This document shows, piece by piece, positions 24,701 through 35,144 of a stretch of 64,000 nucleotides of DNA (position 1 is its first letter; the number at the start of each line of letters is the position of its first letter). Origin of the DNA: Channallabes apus (lineage: Eukaryota > Chordata > Actinopteri > Siluriformes > Clariidae); NCBI GenBank assembly GCA_030522415.1, contig CM060111.1, positions 46,227,559 to 46,291,558 of the forward strand, in the 5' to 3' direction. The translations under genes were made by a program, and so were the position numbers. The notes beneath the pieces were generated by a model. That model had not been told where the DNA came from. It saw only the letters and a list, made by a program, of their open reading frames with translations, and did no database searches.

Positions 24701-27700
24701 TCTTTAACTTTGCCGAGTTTTGATCTAAAGTCAGAAGAACGCGCGCGCCGATATGAGAGATTAAATATCTCTTTCAGCAAACACATATTATAGGTGTTAA
24801 ATAAGCGCTGTCTATGTGGCGCTGGGAGAAACGCACGCCGATGTCAGCCGCTGTACAGTATTTCAGTCATGATATACAGTACTAACTCTACCTCTCACGG
24901 GCGAGCCTCCATATAGCAGACCAAAACGTCATTCGCGCGTCCCTAGCAAGGAGCATTTACTTACATCTAAATCATTTACATAAATCACTGATCACATTTA
25001 AACAATTTATTCATACAGATGTACATGTTTTATAGGTTTGTTACTGAAGAACTTTGGCAGTGGGCACACCTAATAATAAATGCCGGATTATTATTATTTT
25101 TTTATTTATAGTTTTATATAAATAAAATGCTTTTATAAATGAGGGCTACTGTTATCTACTTCAAATATTTGTTAAAACAGCCAGGAAACTCACTCTGACC
25201 ATTTTAATAATTCATTGATAAATTAGTGATTCCTTTGGTTTCGGCTGTGCTGCTGAAGGTGATCATGTCATCTCGTCGTCTCCGCAGCAGTGAGCACGCC
25301 TATAATTCACTTCTCATACGAATTACATAATCTAAATTTTTTTCCATTAGTTTATATTAAAGCAGATATTTCTCTTTCTATAAGTATATATTTTTCACGT
25401 CTGTGAGGCGAGTATACACGGAGTTTGGGTTCATTTTCTGACGCGCTCAAGTTCACCGAAATCAATACAGAACCCCGTTTACTTTATTTATTTAACAAAA
25501 TCATAAAGTTTTTTCGTCATTGTGAGTGCACCTAAATAAAAGTATAGTCTTATAAAAGCTACAAATTTAAAGAACACAAATTCTAAGATGACACAAGACC
25601 CTACACGTGTAGCTTTTCTAATTACACATAATAAAAAGGCTGTGTGTTAACGTTTACGTTGCTTAAATTCGATCCTAAGAAGACTGAATTTAATTTTAAT
25701 TATAAATTTGTACTGTAATGTTACTACTGTGATTATGAATTCGTTTAATTACAATGTTTCACTTTATTTTATCTGCAACGACGTGCAGCTGTGGACGACC
25801 TGCGCCTCATTAAGCCTGGAGAGAACGAACTGATGCCTGAGGCGTCAGTCTATAGTTATATAGCGCCACTCAGTGGTAAAAGCCAGCAAACGCACAAACC
25901 CGAATGCTATCGCCGTAGGCCGTGACGGTAGAAGTCGCATACTGCTTGTACACCCACTGTAACACAGGTTTGATTGACAGACAGGCTCTAATCCCTTAAG
26001 ACACTTAAACGCTCTATGTAGTGACACAGGCTTTAACACACACAGGCTCAAATACCCTTAGACATTTTGACACAAACTCTATGTTGTGACCCTAGCTTTA
26101 ACACATACAGGATCTAATACATTAGACATAACTTAAGCTCTTTAAGATAGAATAAAACCTATGCTCCTTCAAGCGATACACACGCTCCCACAACACACAC
26201 ACGCTCCTAATAGCAACACACACTCATAGAACATACACAGGCTTAGAGCTTTAACTAAGGGAGAGACACTAGAGACACGAGGGAGTAACAAACAGGAGTA
26301 ACTGGAAACAATAAGACACTAATCACACTCCACAATACTTAGGTAGAACTAAAGATACACTTAAGTACATTCAACACAGAAAACAAACCTCCAGAGCCAG
26401 GTCAACATAAATCTGAATATAAAAAAACAAATGACCACCAGACAGTATTGATGCTCGACCCAGTTTCCCAGAACTAACAGCTTTTTATAACGTCTCTAAT
26501 TGGCTGCCACGGCGCAGGTGAGCTTCTTCCTCACCTGACCGAGGTGCCTTCTGGGAAACTGGGTAACTGTAACACACCTCACTGTACTGACCTCAGATCA
26601 GGAGAACTGTCTCTGAAGTATATTGGATGGTCCATTGATGCGTCACTCTTCATGGACACACAGCTGGGTTCTGCTGAGTCTGACTTCTTTCCCTCCATCA
26701 TTCTACAACAGAAAAATACAAGTGCATCTCAATAAATTAGAATATAACTGAAAAGTTGATTTATTTCAGTAATTTATAAATAATTCAGTTATTTAAATCT
26801 TCTCCTGCCTGATTTTCTAGCTAAGCACTTCAGTAACTGTGTATGTTGGCTCACTTATAAAATCAGATACCAGAAGACTACAAAGGATGGTTCGGACTGC
26901 TGAAAGGATTATCGGCGCTCCCCTGGTCAAACTGCAAGAACTGTATATATTCAGAGTTTAAAAAAAAGGGCTCAGATTATCACTTTGGACCCTTCACATT
27001 CAAGCCACCTTTTCTTTGACCTTTTGCCGTCCCTGGAGACTTTGGGCACAAGGATCTTGATTTTAACTGAATCAAACCCAGACCCTGGAGGTGCAAGGCG
27101 ACAGTGCTAACCACTGTCCAAAAACTCTCTGGAAGCTTCTGGTCACCTAAACAAATTCCTTGTACATGCAAATGTACTTGACAATAAAGCTCTTTCTGAT
27201 TTAGTTCAAAGAGTGAAACTTTATTTTTCCGTATATTATATGGATTCATTACACACAGACTGATATTTGATTGGAGTCTGTGAGGTTGTGATGGATCCAA
27301 ATGCAGGGGAGAGATCAAAAGAAGCTCCTTGTAGTATATCATGTTGTATATGGGTCAAAGTGAGGCTTGAAACGGGTTTGGCAACTGACGCGGGATTCTT
27401 TGCCGCGGGGTTGGAAGCGCAGAGAGCCGGTGAGAGAGAAGTGAACTCACGATGAAAGCCAGTGTGTGTAAAAAGAAGTCATGCAGGTTTGGCTGGTCTG
27501 TGCACCTGTTCCTTCCATTAAACCTTCCATTAATGTGCTTGGATACAGCACTCTGTGAACAGCCAGCTTCTTTAGCAATGACCTTTTGTGTCCTACCCTC
27601 CATGTACAGGATGTCAATGATTGTCTTCTGGACAACTGTCAAGTGAGGAGTCTTTCCCAATATAATAAAATATACTATATTATAGCCTAACACTTGTAAT

Positions 27701-27974
27701 GTCATTCAAAATCTAATTAGGGATCATAGAATCTTCTGAGTTTCACCAAAGTTAACTGCTGCATTTCTGCATTTCATCAGCTTCACCCGACTTCTCTCTC
27801 AAAGATCAGGTTCCACTGAGTGAATAATGTTGCCATGAACCACACCATGGTACTGACCTTATATCTGTAGAACTGTCTCTGTCTCTGAAGTATATTGGAT
27901 GGTCCATTGACGTGTCACTCTTCATGGACACACAGCTGGGTTCTGCTGAGTCTGATCTCTTTCCCTCCATCATT
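11965..27974 (-). CDS. Fish-type FISNA-NACHT NLR, lacking LRR exons
   Basis: A cytosolic nucleotide-binding immune receptor of the large fish NLR-C (NLRC3-like) expansion. Proposed exons on the minus strand: 27858-27974 (ATG at 27973), 26592-26702, 14583-14634, 13961-14165 and 11965-13741. All junctions have AG/GT and join in frame. Seen in order: [12 protein letters not shown] repeats, a lysine-rich linker ending KELDSIFK, a helical segment, then FISNA ([12 protein letters not shown]), NACHT with Walker A GVAGIGKT, Walker [11 protein letters not shown] and ITSRPGAA. The winged-helix part ends at ASRKAR with a good GTAAGT donor. Known members usually continue into LRR exons and often B30.2; none is seen down to about 9 kb. 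Reading through the donor would stop one codon later. Splicing is inferred. It may be a truncated gene or use exons beyond the window. Confidence 0.8.
13961..14165 (-). CDS. NLR helical exon upstream of FISNA
   Basis: A 205-bp exon encoding [20 protein letters not shown], then an acidic stretch and [20 protein letters not shown]. Its acceptor is CTAACCAG and its donor is GTAAGAG. It ends with one base of a codon completed by the NACHT exon. The segment is typical of fish NLR-C proteins. Confidence 0.85.
14583..14634 (-). CDS. NLR linker exon
   Basis: A 52-bp exon encoding [17 protein letters not shown], with CACAG acceptor and GTGTGTG donor. A paralogous exon is found inside the hAT at 58096-58147. 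Confidence 0.75.
14947..16160. mobile_element. Non-autonomous hAT, copy 2, with 8-bp target duplication
   Basis: Terminal inverted repeats CAGAGGTGGAAAG at both ends and a perfect 8-bp duplication GACACTAC at 14939-14946 and 16161-16168, the size expected for hAT. Length is 1214 bp with no transposase. Internal features are a TGACGTCA site near 15298, TATATAAA near 15320 and a long (TG)n at 15636-15698. It sits in the NLR intron, just upstream of the linker exon in transcription order. Confidence 0.92.
15636..15698. repeat. (TG)n microsatellite
   Basis: About 31 TG units inside hAT copy 2. Copy 1 has a shorter interrupted version at the same place. Confidence 0.95.
17052..18663 (-). mobile_element. 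Tc1-like transposon family B, complete but broken
   Basis: A 1612-bp element bounded by inverted repeats starting CAGTGGTGTGAAAAACTATT and flanked by TA on both sides (17050-17051 and 18664-18665). Inside the CACTA-like element. Partial copies of the same family lie at 58684-58897 and, more diverged, at 30105-30646. Confidence 0.92.
17266..18283 (-). pseudogene. Tc1-like transposase, family B, one stop and one frameshift
   Basis: DD34E transposase read in two frames. The first, 17810-18283, has the paired-type helix-turn-helix ([18 protein letters not shown]), a GRP hook and the first catalytic block WTDETKV. It stops at a TAA where relatives have Glu. About 70 bp further on the frame changes. 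The rest (from [17 protein letters not shown]) has the second Asp ([11 protein letters not shown]) and the Glu block ([11 protein letters not shown]) and ends at GGPTSY. The three catalytic residues are all present, so inactivation rests on the stop and the shift. Confidence 0.85.
18980..19420 (-). promoter_or_regulatory. Promoter-like CpG-rich block inside the CACTA-like element
   Basis: Reading the minus strand: three CCAAT-type boxes (two CAGCCAATCAG-like sites and one CCAGCCAATGGG), a TATTTAAATA box near 19280 and GC-rich sequence. A possible first exon follows, ending ACAATGAAG before GTAAGATA near 18998. CpG density is far above that of the flanks. It could be the internal promoter of the element or a captured promoter. 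Confidence 0.4.
20154..21413. other. NLR intron: remnant, possible LTR end and AT-rich repeats
   Basis: At 20230-20292 the sequence resembles the NLR intron near 14905 and 58400. NLR homology resumes only near 26567, so a large insertion appears to begin at about 20293. Its first 90 bp, read on the minus strand, look like the end of an LTR with AATAAAAGACTC and CGTGACA. Further on are degenerate AT-rich repeats. Confidence 0.4.
20795..21300. repeat. Degenerate AT-rich direct repeats, block 1
   Basis: Repeats of about 80-130 bp with shared words GAGATTTG, AAATAATATTTATGCAATAT and GATTCGTTATTCGTTTGCA. Block 2 at 23145-23540 has the same units in the same order, with the Tc1 copy between them. 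Confidence 0.75.
21414..23007 (-). mobile_element. Tc1-like transposon family A, complete copy 2
   Basis: A 1594-bp element flanked by TA (21412-21413 and 23008-23009). Ends are CAAACCGGATTCCAAAAAAG and its complement. Each end holds a second, similar motif about 180 bp inside (ATCCCAAAAAAGTTGGGACA near 21604 and its complement near 22797), so it has the IR/DR layout of the Sleeping Beauty type. Only one nonsense codon interrupts its transposase. Confidence 0.93.
21634..22710 (-). pseudogene. Tc1-like transposase, family A, single nonsense codon
   Basis: About 359 codons in one frame from ATG at 22710 to the end near 21634. Seen: the helix-turn-helix with [20 protein letters not shown], catalytic block 1 (LWSD), block 2 ([11 protein letters not shown]) and block 3 ([11 protein letters not shown]) with the 34-residue D-to-E spacing. 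The only break is a TAG around 22189-22191, right after the first catalytic Asp, where copy 1 has Glu. The two halves are otherwise colinear, so this copy died recently or is a member of a still active family. Its mobilisation in trans is possible because the ends are intact. Confidence 0.9.
23145..23540. repeat. Degenerate AT-rich direct repeats, block 2
   Basis: Same units as 20795-21300, including the GCCGTCTCATnAAGGATCC block. The arrangement suggests one array split by the Tc1 insertion or a duplication. Confidence 0.75.
26458..26564. repeat. 16-bp perfect inverted repeat, with a smaller one nested
   Basis: ACCCAGTTTCCCAGAA at 26458-26473 and its exact complement at 26549-26564. Within it CAGGTGAG and CTCACCTG (26515-26537) form a second pair. 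It lies at the edge where NLR homology resumes. Confidence 0.8.
26592..26702 (-). CDS. NLR N-terminal repeat exon 2
   Basis: A 111-bp exon with acceptor TTGTAG and donor GTCAGT encoding [20 protein letters not shown] and further [16 protein letters not shown]. Both ends have the same phase, so it can be skipped or repeated without shifting the frame. It could also act as a start exon, since ATG is its second base. Confidence 0.8.
26717..27700 (-). mobile_element. Tc1-like family C remnant, interrupted by another repeat
   Basis: The left end (ACAAGTGCATCTCAATAAAT) lies just past the NLR exon. The HTH of a transposase is visible at about 27440-27690 on the minus strand ([20 protein letters not shown]). 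Between them 26990-27230 is another repeat, ending in ATGTACTTGACAATAAAG, a LINE-tail-like sequence. The same left end follows the paralogous exon at 58565. Confidence 0.6.
27858..27974 (-). CDS. NLR N-terminal repeat exon 1 (start)
   Basis: A 117-bp exon with the same structure as 26592-26702. It encodes [20 protein letters not shown] and then [18 protein letters not shown], with donor GTCAGT. In fish NLRs such roughly 30-residue repeats precede the linker. It is taken as the first exon because it is the most upstream; a separate non-coding first exon cannot be excluded. Confidence 0.75.
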
Positions 27975-29714
27975 CTACAACACAGATATTATTAGAGATT
28001 AAATTAGGGGAATGTGATGATAATGTAATATGGATTATTGGTTAAAGTATAGTGTTGTACAGAACCTCAAACACACTCAGTTTAATCACCAGCAAAAAAG
28101 AGTGTGTTTTTAATAATAAAATTAACAAAACAAGGAAATAATCACTGTGGAAAAAATAATGATATGACAAAATGGAACATTAATGTCTGTGGTATGACTA
28201 CATTTACATACATATTGCTAATATGTAATGATTCTGGTATTGAACTACATGACCATAACAAGGCATAAACCAAGACCATAAGGTATAAAACAACCTGTGT
28301 TCATCTAACCTTCAGTAAAATCTCCTAAACATGTTGTGTATGTAGAGTAAATTTAGAGAGATGATATATTCCAGATGTAGGTTTAGATACTCACCGTGTT
28401 TACTGCTGAAGCATTTATTTTCGACACAAAATGCAGCTGCTGAGATTCACTTTCATTTTTACTGTATACCTGGGTTGGGCGAAGTGTGCGCACACACACA
28501 CACACACACGAGCCCTGATGCTGCAAACTCTGACATATTGAGCTTCACATTATCCACACCATCACTCATCTTCACACTCTCATGCCACACTTTCACATTA
28601 AAATACAGGGTGATTCACTTGAAAGAGGCCCTGAATATTCTGTAATAATTCTCACTAGGTCAAAGTAATCTGAATGAAACAATGAGCTCCTCACTATATG
28701 GAGCTTCAAACACACGAGGATGTCCCTGAGTCAGACCACTCAGGTTAGACAGCCATCAGGACGTTTAACAGCTTCATTCGACTTCTCATCAGGATGCTGG
28801 TGTACAGTAAAGAGCAGCATGTATTCATAGTGCAAATATATTGGATCACCAACTCGTTTAATTGAGTTGATTTAGGAAGAAACATGGAGTAGAACAATAT
28901 TTCACCTTCTCATCGCTGCTTGTGATGTTAGGACTTACACAAAATCTGTCCACTAGATGTCAGTAGAATGAACCATCACTACCGTCGAGTCTGTGTTGAA
29001 TAACTTTTAACCTGTAGTAGACGGGTCCTGATGATCTATAACAGATCCTGAAGTGATTTGTGCATGAAAGGCTAATGTGTAGTCGAGTTAGAGGAGATTA
29101 ATCATGTGACCTCACATAGTTAATAAACCAAAAACGAACAGGGGTTTCAGGATCAGTACAGTGAAGACGTGATGTGGGGCGTGTGATGTTTCATTATATA
29201 AGCTAATGTTTGTACATCATAACAATCGCATCAGACTCTCTGGTCATGAGCTTCAGAATCTGATTGTTGAGTTTTCAGTAGAAATTAAACCCCAGAGCAG
29301 TTTGTTGGAGCGAGACTTGGAAAATGTCTCAGAAGCCCATCTGTAAGTCTGGGTTGTGATTACGGAGACCTGTGTGTGCTGGGCAGGTGAAAGTGGGCGG
29401 GGCTTACCAGATTCCAGAAGTTTAACATTTTATTTAAAATCAATCATCATTAAAATAAAGTAAACATTTCTCTTTCATAAAAAAAATTTACAAAAAAAAA
29501 ACATCTACATAAACTAACAGAAAATGAGAGCAAACTACAGTTAATCTGAATAAAGAACCGCTGCTAATATTAAACTCAAACTGAAACAGATTAATCTTCT
29601 GTCACTGGTTTATTCTGACTCTTTCAGTACTTTATTCACTTTCTTCTTTTTCCTTCTTCTTCTGTGTGTTGTTCTCTCCGCTCTGTTCCTGACTCACAGC
29701 TCTGTCTCTCTGCA
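27975..29714. other. Intergenic between the NLR 5' end and the custos 3' end
   Basis: AT-rich, with a short CA repeat at 28492-28510. No coding potential recognised. The NLR promoter should lie in the first part, and the custos 3' UTR in the last part. Confidence 0.5.
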
Positions 29715-30217
29715 CTAACGACTCGTCACAGCTTTCCTTTTCTTCTTTTTTTTCTTCTTCCGTTCAGCACTGTCCTCATCCCTCGCTCCGGTGTCCGTCC
29801 TCTCGTCCCCCCGTCCCGTCTCTGTGGAGGAGGAAGGAAGTAGATCTGATATGGACACGGCCGCTTCCCTCAGTCTCGACTCCATCTCACTGTCACTGTC
29901 ACTGAGAGGGGGGGGGGGGAGTGGTCAATGGTTACTATGGCAACAAGTAAGTGAGGAAAGGTAAGGAGAAACATCCTCACAGTAAATACACAGTGCTGTT
30001 TAAAAAAAAAATTTAAAAAAAGAAGAAAAAAAAAAAAAAAGAAAAAAAAAAAACACTTGATTTTTTTTTTGCACATTTTTCACTCGTACGGTATAAATAA
30101 CTTAACTTTTAACATTATCCAAGGCAAACCATAGTAAATACAAAACACAGCTTTTAAACAATGATTTCATTTATTGAGGAGAAATAAACCTGTCCAAACT
30201 TACCTGGCTCTGTGTGA

Positions 30218-30249
<32 letters not shown>

Positions 30250-31096
30250 GGCTGCTTAGTCAAGATTCAGATGTAAATCTGACTGAGATCCTTAAACAGG
30301 CTGATCAGGCTCGAAAACCAATGTCCAATGTGGCTGCATTAAAACAATTATTTACTGTATTTACAGCAGCGATGTGAAAGACTCATCAACAGTTATTCAA
30401 ACACTTGATTGCCGGTGTTGGGTGGAACAATCAGTTATTAGGTTTAGGGGGCAATTACTCCCCCCCACACACACACACATAGGGCCAGGCAGGTTTCAAT
30501 AGCTTTTCTCCCTTAATAAATGAAAGCGTCATTTACTCGGGTTATCTTTATGTGATATTAAAATGTGTTTGATCATTGAAGTGTGACAAATATGCAAACA
30601 AATAAAATAAATTCAGGAAGGGGGCAAATACTTTTTCACAGCACTGTACCCATCTGTTTGTGGGAGTGTGTTACCTGGAGCTGGGTGCAGGTCTGCGTTT
30701 AGGAGGCGGGGCTTGCTTTGGCTCCTCCCTCCAGTTACCAGGAAGTGATGTAGTGAAAAGTCTGAAACCTCGAGAACAAAGCAATAAATTCAGGTTTAAA
30801 CTTAAACAAACTAAACTTAACCTGATCAAACTCTATCGCCACACGCTGCAGTGCATTCTGGGAAAATTCTGTGGTACAGACACACTGCTGCTCCAGGTGC
30901 ATCATGGGGCTGAAATATATACACCATCATATGCAGTGTTTTAAATCACCTTCAGACTCATCCTGTGTGTTTTCCTGTGGAGCGGATTTACAGTCCGGAG
31001 TCTCGCTGAACACCTCACAGATCACACTGCAACACACACACACACACGTTTAATCACATCTAAAAACGACATGCTTTTTGTCAACTGTATCTCTCT

Positions 31097-31171
<75 letters not shown>

Positions 31172-31903
31172 ACCTTATTATTATCTGCACATTTTTCTCA
31201 CACATCCACACTTCCAATTATTTTCTTTTCTAAAATTATTATTATTATTTGTTTTTATTTATTTATTTTCTATTATAATTTTATTTATTTATTATTTTAT
31301 ATATAATTATTCTATATATATATATATATATAATTTTTTTTTTGTTAAATTTCTTTAATTTTTGTGAAGCTGCTTTGAGACAATGACCATTGTTAAAAGC
31401 GCTATATAAATAAAATTGAATTGAATTGAATTGAATTGACCTGTCCAGCATGGCTCCGAGCTTCTTGGCCACGTGACAGCGGAACTCTGGTGTGGTCTTC
31501 AGTTGGTTTCCGTCGTGCGCGTGCTCACACACTTTCAGCCTGTACACAGAGAAACATTACTCATCTGATTAAAGTGTGTTTAACTAAAAGTCTGAACTCC
31601 AGCATGTGTGTGTGTGTGTGTGTTTACCTCTTGCTGTGTGTGTGCTGCTCTCCAGCTGTACAGGAATAAACATCACATCATCACACAGTTACTGAACATA
31701 AAGCAGAACACACACACTCTCTCTCTCTCTCTCTCTACAGCACCAGCTGTGATGTGCAGTAAGAGCGCTGCTGTGCATTAGTAATGGCACCCGGTACCTG
31801 GCTGTGCCCGGTGTGTTTCAGCCCCGAAGCTCCACACCGCCTCTTTAATCCTCTCATCTTCATCCTCATCCTCACTGCTGCTGCGGTCACTGCGCGCGCT
31901 CAT
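29715..31903 (-). CDS. custos: Custos homologue (C12orf43)
   Basis: Six exons on the minus strand: 31798-31903, 31628-31655, 31441-31539, 30950-31026, 30675-30768 and 29715-29901. They sum to 591 bp, 196 residues, and every junction keeps frame. Custos is reported as a nuclear protein that modulates beta-catenin/Wnt signalling in vertebrate embryos (family knowledge). Seen: an acidic N terminus (SSSEDEDEDERI), the core DGNQLKTTPEFRCHVAKKLG, the block GFRLFTTSLPGNWREEP, the motif SDSDSEMESRLREAAVSISD, and a Lys-rich C terminus like a nuclear localisation signal. These blocks match human C12orf43 in order. The exon 5 acceptor is CTCGAG, chosen because it restores the conserved GFRLF. Exon 3 uses a weak donor, GTCAAT, inside a LINE tail. 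Confidence 0.88.
30105..30646. mobile_element. Diverged Tc1 family B remnant in custos intron 5
   Basis: Left part at 30105-30225 and right end at 30580-30646 (GGGGGCAAATACTTTTTCACA, then GCACTG next to TA) resemble the ends of the element at 17052-18663. No transposase remains. Confidence 0.6.
31108..31170. repeat. (TA)n(TG)n microsatellite in custos intron 3
   Basis: About 25 TA units followed by about 11 TG units. Confidence 0.9.
31365..31440 (+). repeat. L2-type LINE/SINE 3' tail touching the custos exon 3 donor
   Basis: Contains GCTGCTTTGAGACAATGACC and GCGCTATATAAATAAAATTG followed by (ATTGA)n. The same tail is at 57740-57816 and 59500-59567. Its last bases supply the intronic side of the exon 3 splice donor. 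Confidence 0.8.
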
Positions 31904-32110
31904 TACTCATCACTCTGTAAAACCTCTTAAACCTAAAACTAAACACACACCAACACAACATGAACCCGAACAACTGAACGTGAATAACTTTACAGATCCC
32001 ACTGCACTACTGGTTTAATCCCCACACACTCCTGTGATCAGCGGCCGCTGGACTGCAGTCTGAGTCGCGGACTTTAAACGTCATCACACACACCCGCGCG
32101 CGAAGGTGAG
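31904..32110 (-). promoter_or_regulatory. Likely custos promoter region
   Basis: GC-richer than its surroundings, with a NotI-like GCGGCCGC near 32041 and CGCGCGCG near 32095. Position upstream of the first ATG is the main reason for the call. No TATA box seen. Confidence 0.35.
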
Positions 32111-34360
32111 TTTCTAGACGATTCTCTCTCTCTCTCTTTGTTTTAGATGTATTTGTATTTTATTTACACATTTTTTTCTACATGTATAAATAAAATAGAA
32201 CATAACCAAATTCGAGTTATGTACAGAACTTCCGGGGAAAATGTAAAGACATTTCTTTATTTTGTGTACAAGTGAAAACCTGAACCCGTTACTGCCACCT
32301 GCTGGGGAGAGAATAGAACTGATTTTATATGGAATTCACTTGTGAATAAATAACTAACTGAATGACTGAGTCAAACATGAGGACAAAATAGCTTATAAAA
32401 TTAATAAATTCAACCCTCATGCTGAAACCAATACAGCTAGACTGACATATTAAATGATTAACATATTTTAGTTGAGAAATACTCAAACAAAAATAAGAAA
32501 AATAAATGTGAAAAAACTCATCACAGAGCAATTAAATAAAATTATATATACAATATATATATATATATATATAAATATATATATAAAGAATCCCAACCAC
32601 CGTTTCCTCCCAAGTCATAAATCAGGACAGAAAACTCACTTTTTAATGAAATGGTTTATTTTCTTTCATTTTTTTTAGAAACAACTACAATCACACAGAA
32701 TGAAACTAATAACAAACTTCTAACTTTGTCTATAATACAATCTTTTTAAAACTATAATCAGAAAAAAGTTTTGTTTCAGTCTGACCGAACTGCAGAAAGA
32801 GTTTAGTGTCTTTTCCCCCGATCCAGCTCACAGTCTGATCTACTGTCGGGCTTCAGAAACAGATCAGGTCTAATCACCATCTGACTCTTCATCTAGAATC
32901 TGAGCAACTGCTATTGGAAAGTAGATTTCTGTTTGTTCGTTATCATCGCTGGAATTTTGGGGAGTTATGTGATATTTTCCGTTTCAGTCCTGATACAGGC
33001 TTCATCATCATCATCATCATCAAAGACAAATTGTAATGCAAAAAATAAAAGTGTATATAAAACATGTTTCCAGTTGAACACGTTGTACACAAATCAGTAA
33101 CACAAACGTAACCAGCTTTCCTCCTGGACGAAACACGAGTCGGCTTCTCGCAGGGCGTCATGGCAACTAAACGTCACCGGGGAAAAATACAAACACTTTA
33201 AAGTGTCTAAATTCAGTGAGGTGAAGAATAAAAACATTCAACATGATGCGACGGGAAAAAACTACTTATCAGCTTACATACGTGTGAAATCACCTGATTT
33301 ATCACAAGGAATTAATTTTAAACTGATTATTTTATGAGAATTCAAAATAAATCTGTAGAATCTCACTCAGATGCTACACAATATCTCATTATTATTATTA
33401 TTGTCTGTGTTTCCATGTGATGTTTATCTCTCCTTACAAAACTCTCATCATCAGACTTAAGACGTCTTAGTGTTTATCTGTTTAGTGTTTTAAGTGGAAA
33501 TGAAGCTCAATAATAACATCCTGTATGATACTGTGATAAAGTCGTCATCAGTGTGTGAGTGTGAGGTCTGTGTCATGTCTGATGGGACGAACGTGTTTCT
33601 GTGTGTATCAGCAAATCTGCTGCATTAGATACAAACTAAACACTGCTGAGTGAGGGAGACAGGTGTGCGTGTGTGTGAGGCCACTCAGACGTGTCAGAGA
33701 CACATGGGGCTCTCTCTCACACACACACACCACTCAGGGGTGGTACATTCAGCTGAATATCAGACATTCAGACACTGACACACTCCTGACACACACAGTG
33801 TTCATGACGCAGCAGCTGATTGTTTCTCTCTGACTGACGGCTGATTTCAGGATCATCATAACTCTGACTTTTACATCCTGTAGTGACACTAATTACACAA
33901 TCACACCTCGTTTATTTCCCTCATCACTGTGGCAGGTGAATACAGAGCAGTTCTAACACACACACACTCACATTACTTGTTCAACATCTAAGAAATGGGG
34001 TGCCATTATTTATGGCTCTCTTAAACTGTGTCAGAAAGAGTCCTGCATTTTTATTTCTTCACTTATTTACATTTATTTATTCATTAAGTCCTAGTTTGAA
34101 CACAAGGGGGCGACACTTTTCACTTTTCAAAAGGTAAAGAAAAAGCTACAAAAATGATTTGTTGAAATTAAATATTCTTTGACCATTAAAAAGAAACGGT
34201 TCTAAAACTGTCCTCAGAACTCTCTACTTGTGGATCTGTTAGTTATAGACCTTTGACTTGCTGCAAAATAAATTTACGAAGAATCTATTTTGGTTCATTT
34301 TCACATCAAAAAGCCCCTCCCAAAGATCTGCTTAATCCCGCCCCTTTTCCTTAAATGGAA

Positions 34361-34391
34361 GTATGTGTCACATGGAGCATGTGACACATAC
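34361..34391. repeat. Perfect 14-bp inverted repeat with 3-bp loop
   Basis: GTATGTGTCACATG and its exact complement around GAG. Could form a hairpin in the presumed unc119b 3' UTR. Confidence 0.9.
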
Positions 34392-35057
34392 GCAAATGTT
34401 AAAAAAAAACGCAAGCGTTAACAAAATCGAAGGCTTTATGACAAGCGCCACTGGTTACAGACCGGAATGTTCTGGTTAATGTTTATTAATATTTTAGGAA
34501 ACAGGAAAAATTTAATTAGTTTCGATTCTCCGTCTTCAGTTTCCTCATCAGCTTCTCTTTTACATTAAATAAATAAACTCCTACATCCTGATGCTCAGAG
34601 CTGACACTAGAGACTCCTTCCGCTGACGTTACACAGATCTGTTTCTGATCAGCGACCCGTTCGCCGTACACATCACCACGAATGAACCGTTACTATGGAA
34701 ACCATAATCATATAACCCTGTGTTCTGTCTGAGCTGCGGCTAAAGAGAACTAATCGCCACCTTCTGGCTGAACGCTGGTACTGCACCTGTGTGGTGGTGT
34801 GTGTTATAACTTCTCTGTATTCACACTCTGGCAGGTCATAGAGGTTTTGCTCACTTTTAGGGTAAAAACACAAAGTTTATCATCAACAGGTGGAAGGAAA
34901 CTTCTGGAAAAATAGGAACTGATGGAAAAGAAGGAGTTTTATATAATCATCATCTGATCTTCAGCAGAAGTCCAGGTGGTGTGACGATGGCTGTGGTGAT
35001 GGAACGGAACTGTGACATTCTCTCTCTCTCACACACTCTCACTCTTTCTCTCTCACT

Positions 35058-35059
<2 letters not shown>

Positions 35060-35112
<53 letters not shown>
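35060..35112. repeat. (AC)n microsatellite
   Basis: About 26 AC units, 32 bp downstream (minus-strand sense) of the unc119b stop codon. Confidence 0.95.
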
Positions 35113-35113
<1 letters not shown>

Positions 35114-35144
35114 GAGACTGTGACCTGGGCGGTTCTCAGCAGCA

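Larger units (their letters stand above)
23010..26591. other. NLR intron: AT-rich repeats and unidentified non-coding DNA
   Basis: Block 2 of the AT-rich repeats lies at 23145-23540. From 23600 to 26450 I see no recognisable gene. A 125-codon frame at 24409-24786 has no family features. At 25970-26250 there is a loose tandem pattern (AGGCTCTAA, TTAAACGCTC, CACAGGCT) of degenerate copies. The stretch is probably part of one or more insertions. Confidence 0.45.
32111..35144 (-). other. Region downstream of the unc119b stop; likely long 3' UTR and intergenic
   Basis: No coding sequence recognised. Minus-strand AATAAA signals occur, for example near 32657. A (TC)n(AC)n tract lies at 35025-35112. 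How much belongs to the 3' UTR cannot be told from sequence. Confidence 0.4.

Noticed and set aside
24409..24786. 125-codon minus-strand frame
   Set aside because: No domain, splice or neighbour support; lies in intronic repeat-rich DNA.
30675..30762. custos exon 5 starting after the TTTCAG at 30763
   Set aside because: That acceptor gives the wrong frame; using CTCGAG six bases upstream restores the conserved GFRLF block and the phase.
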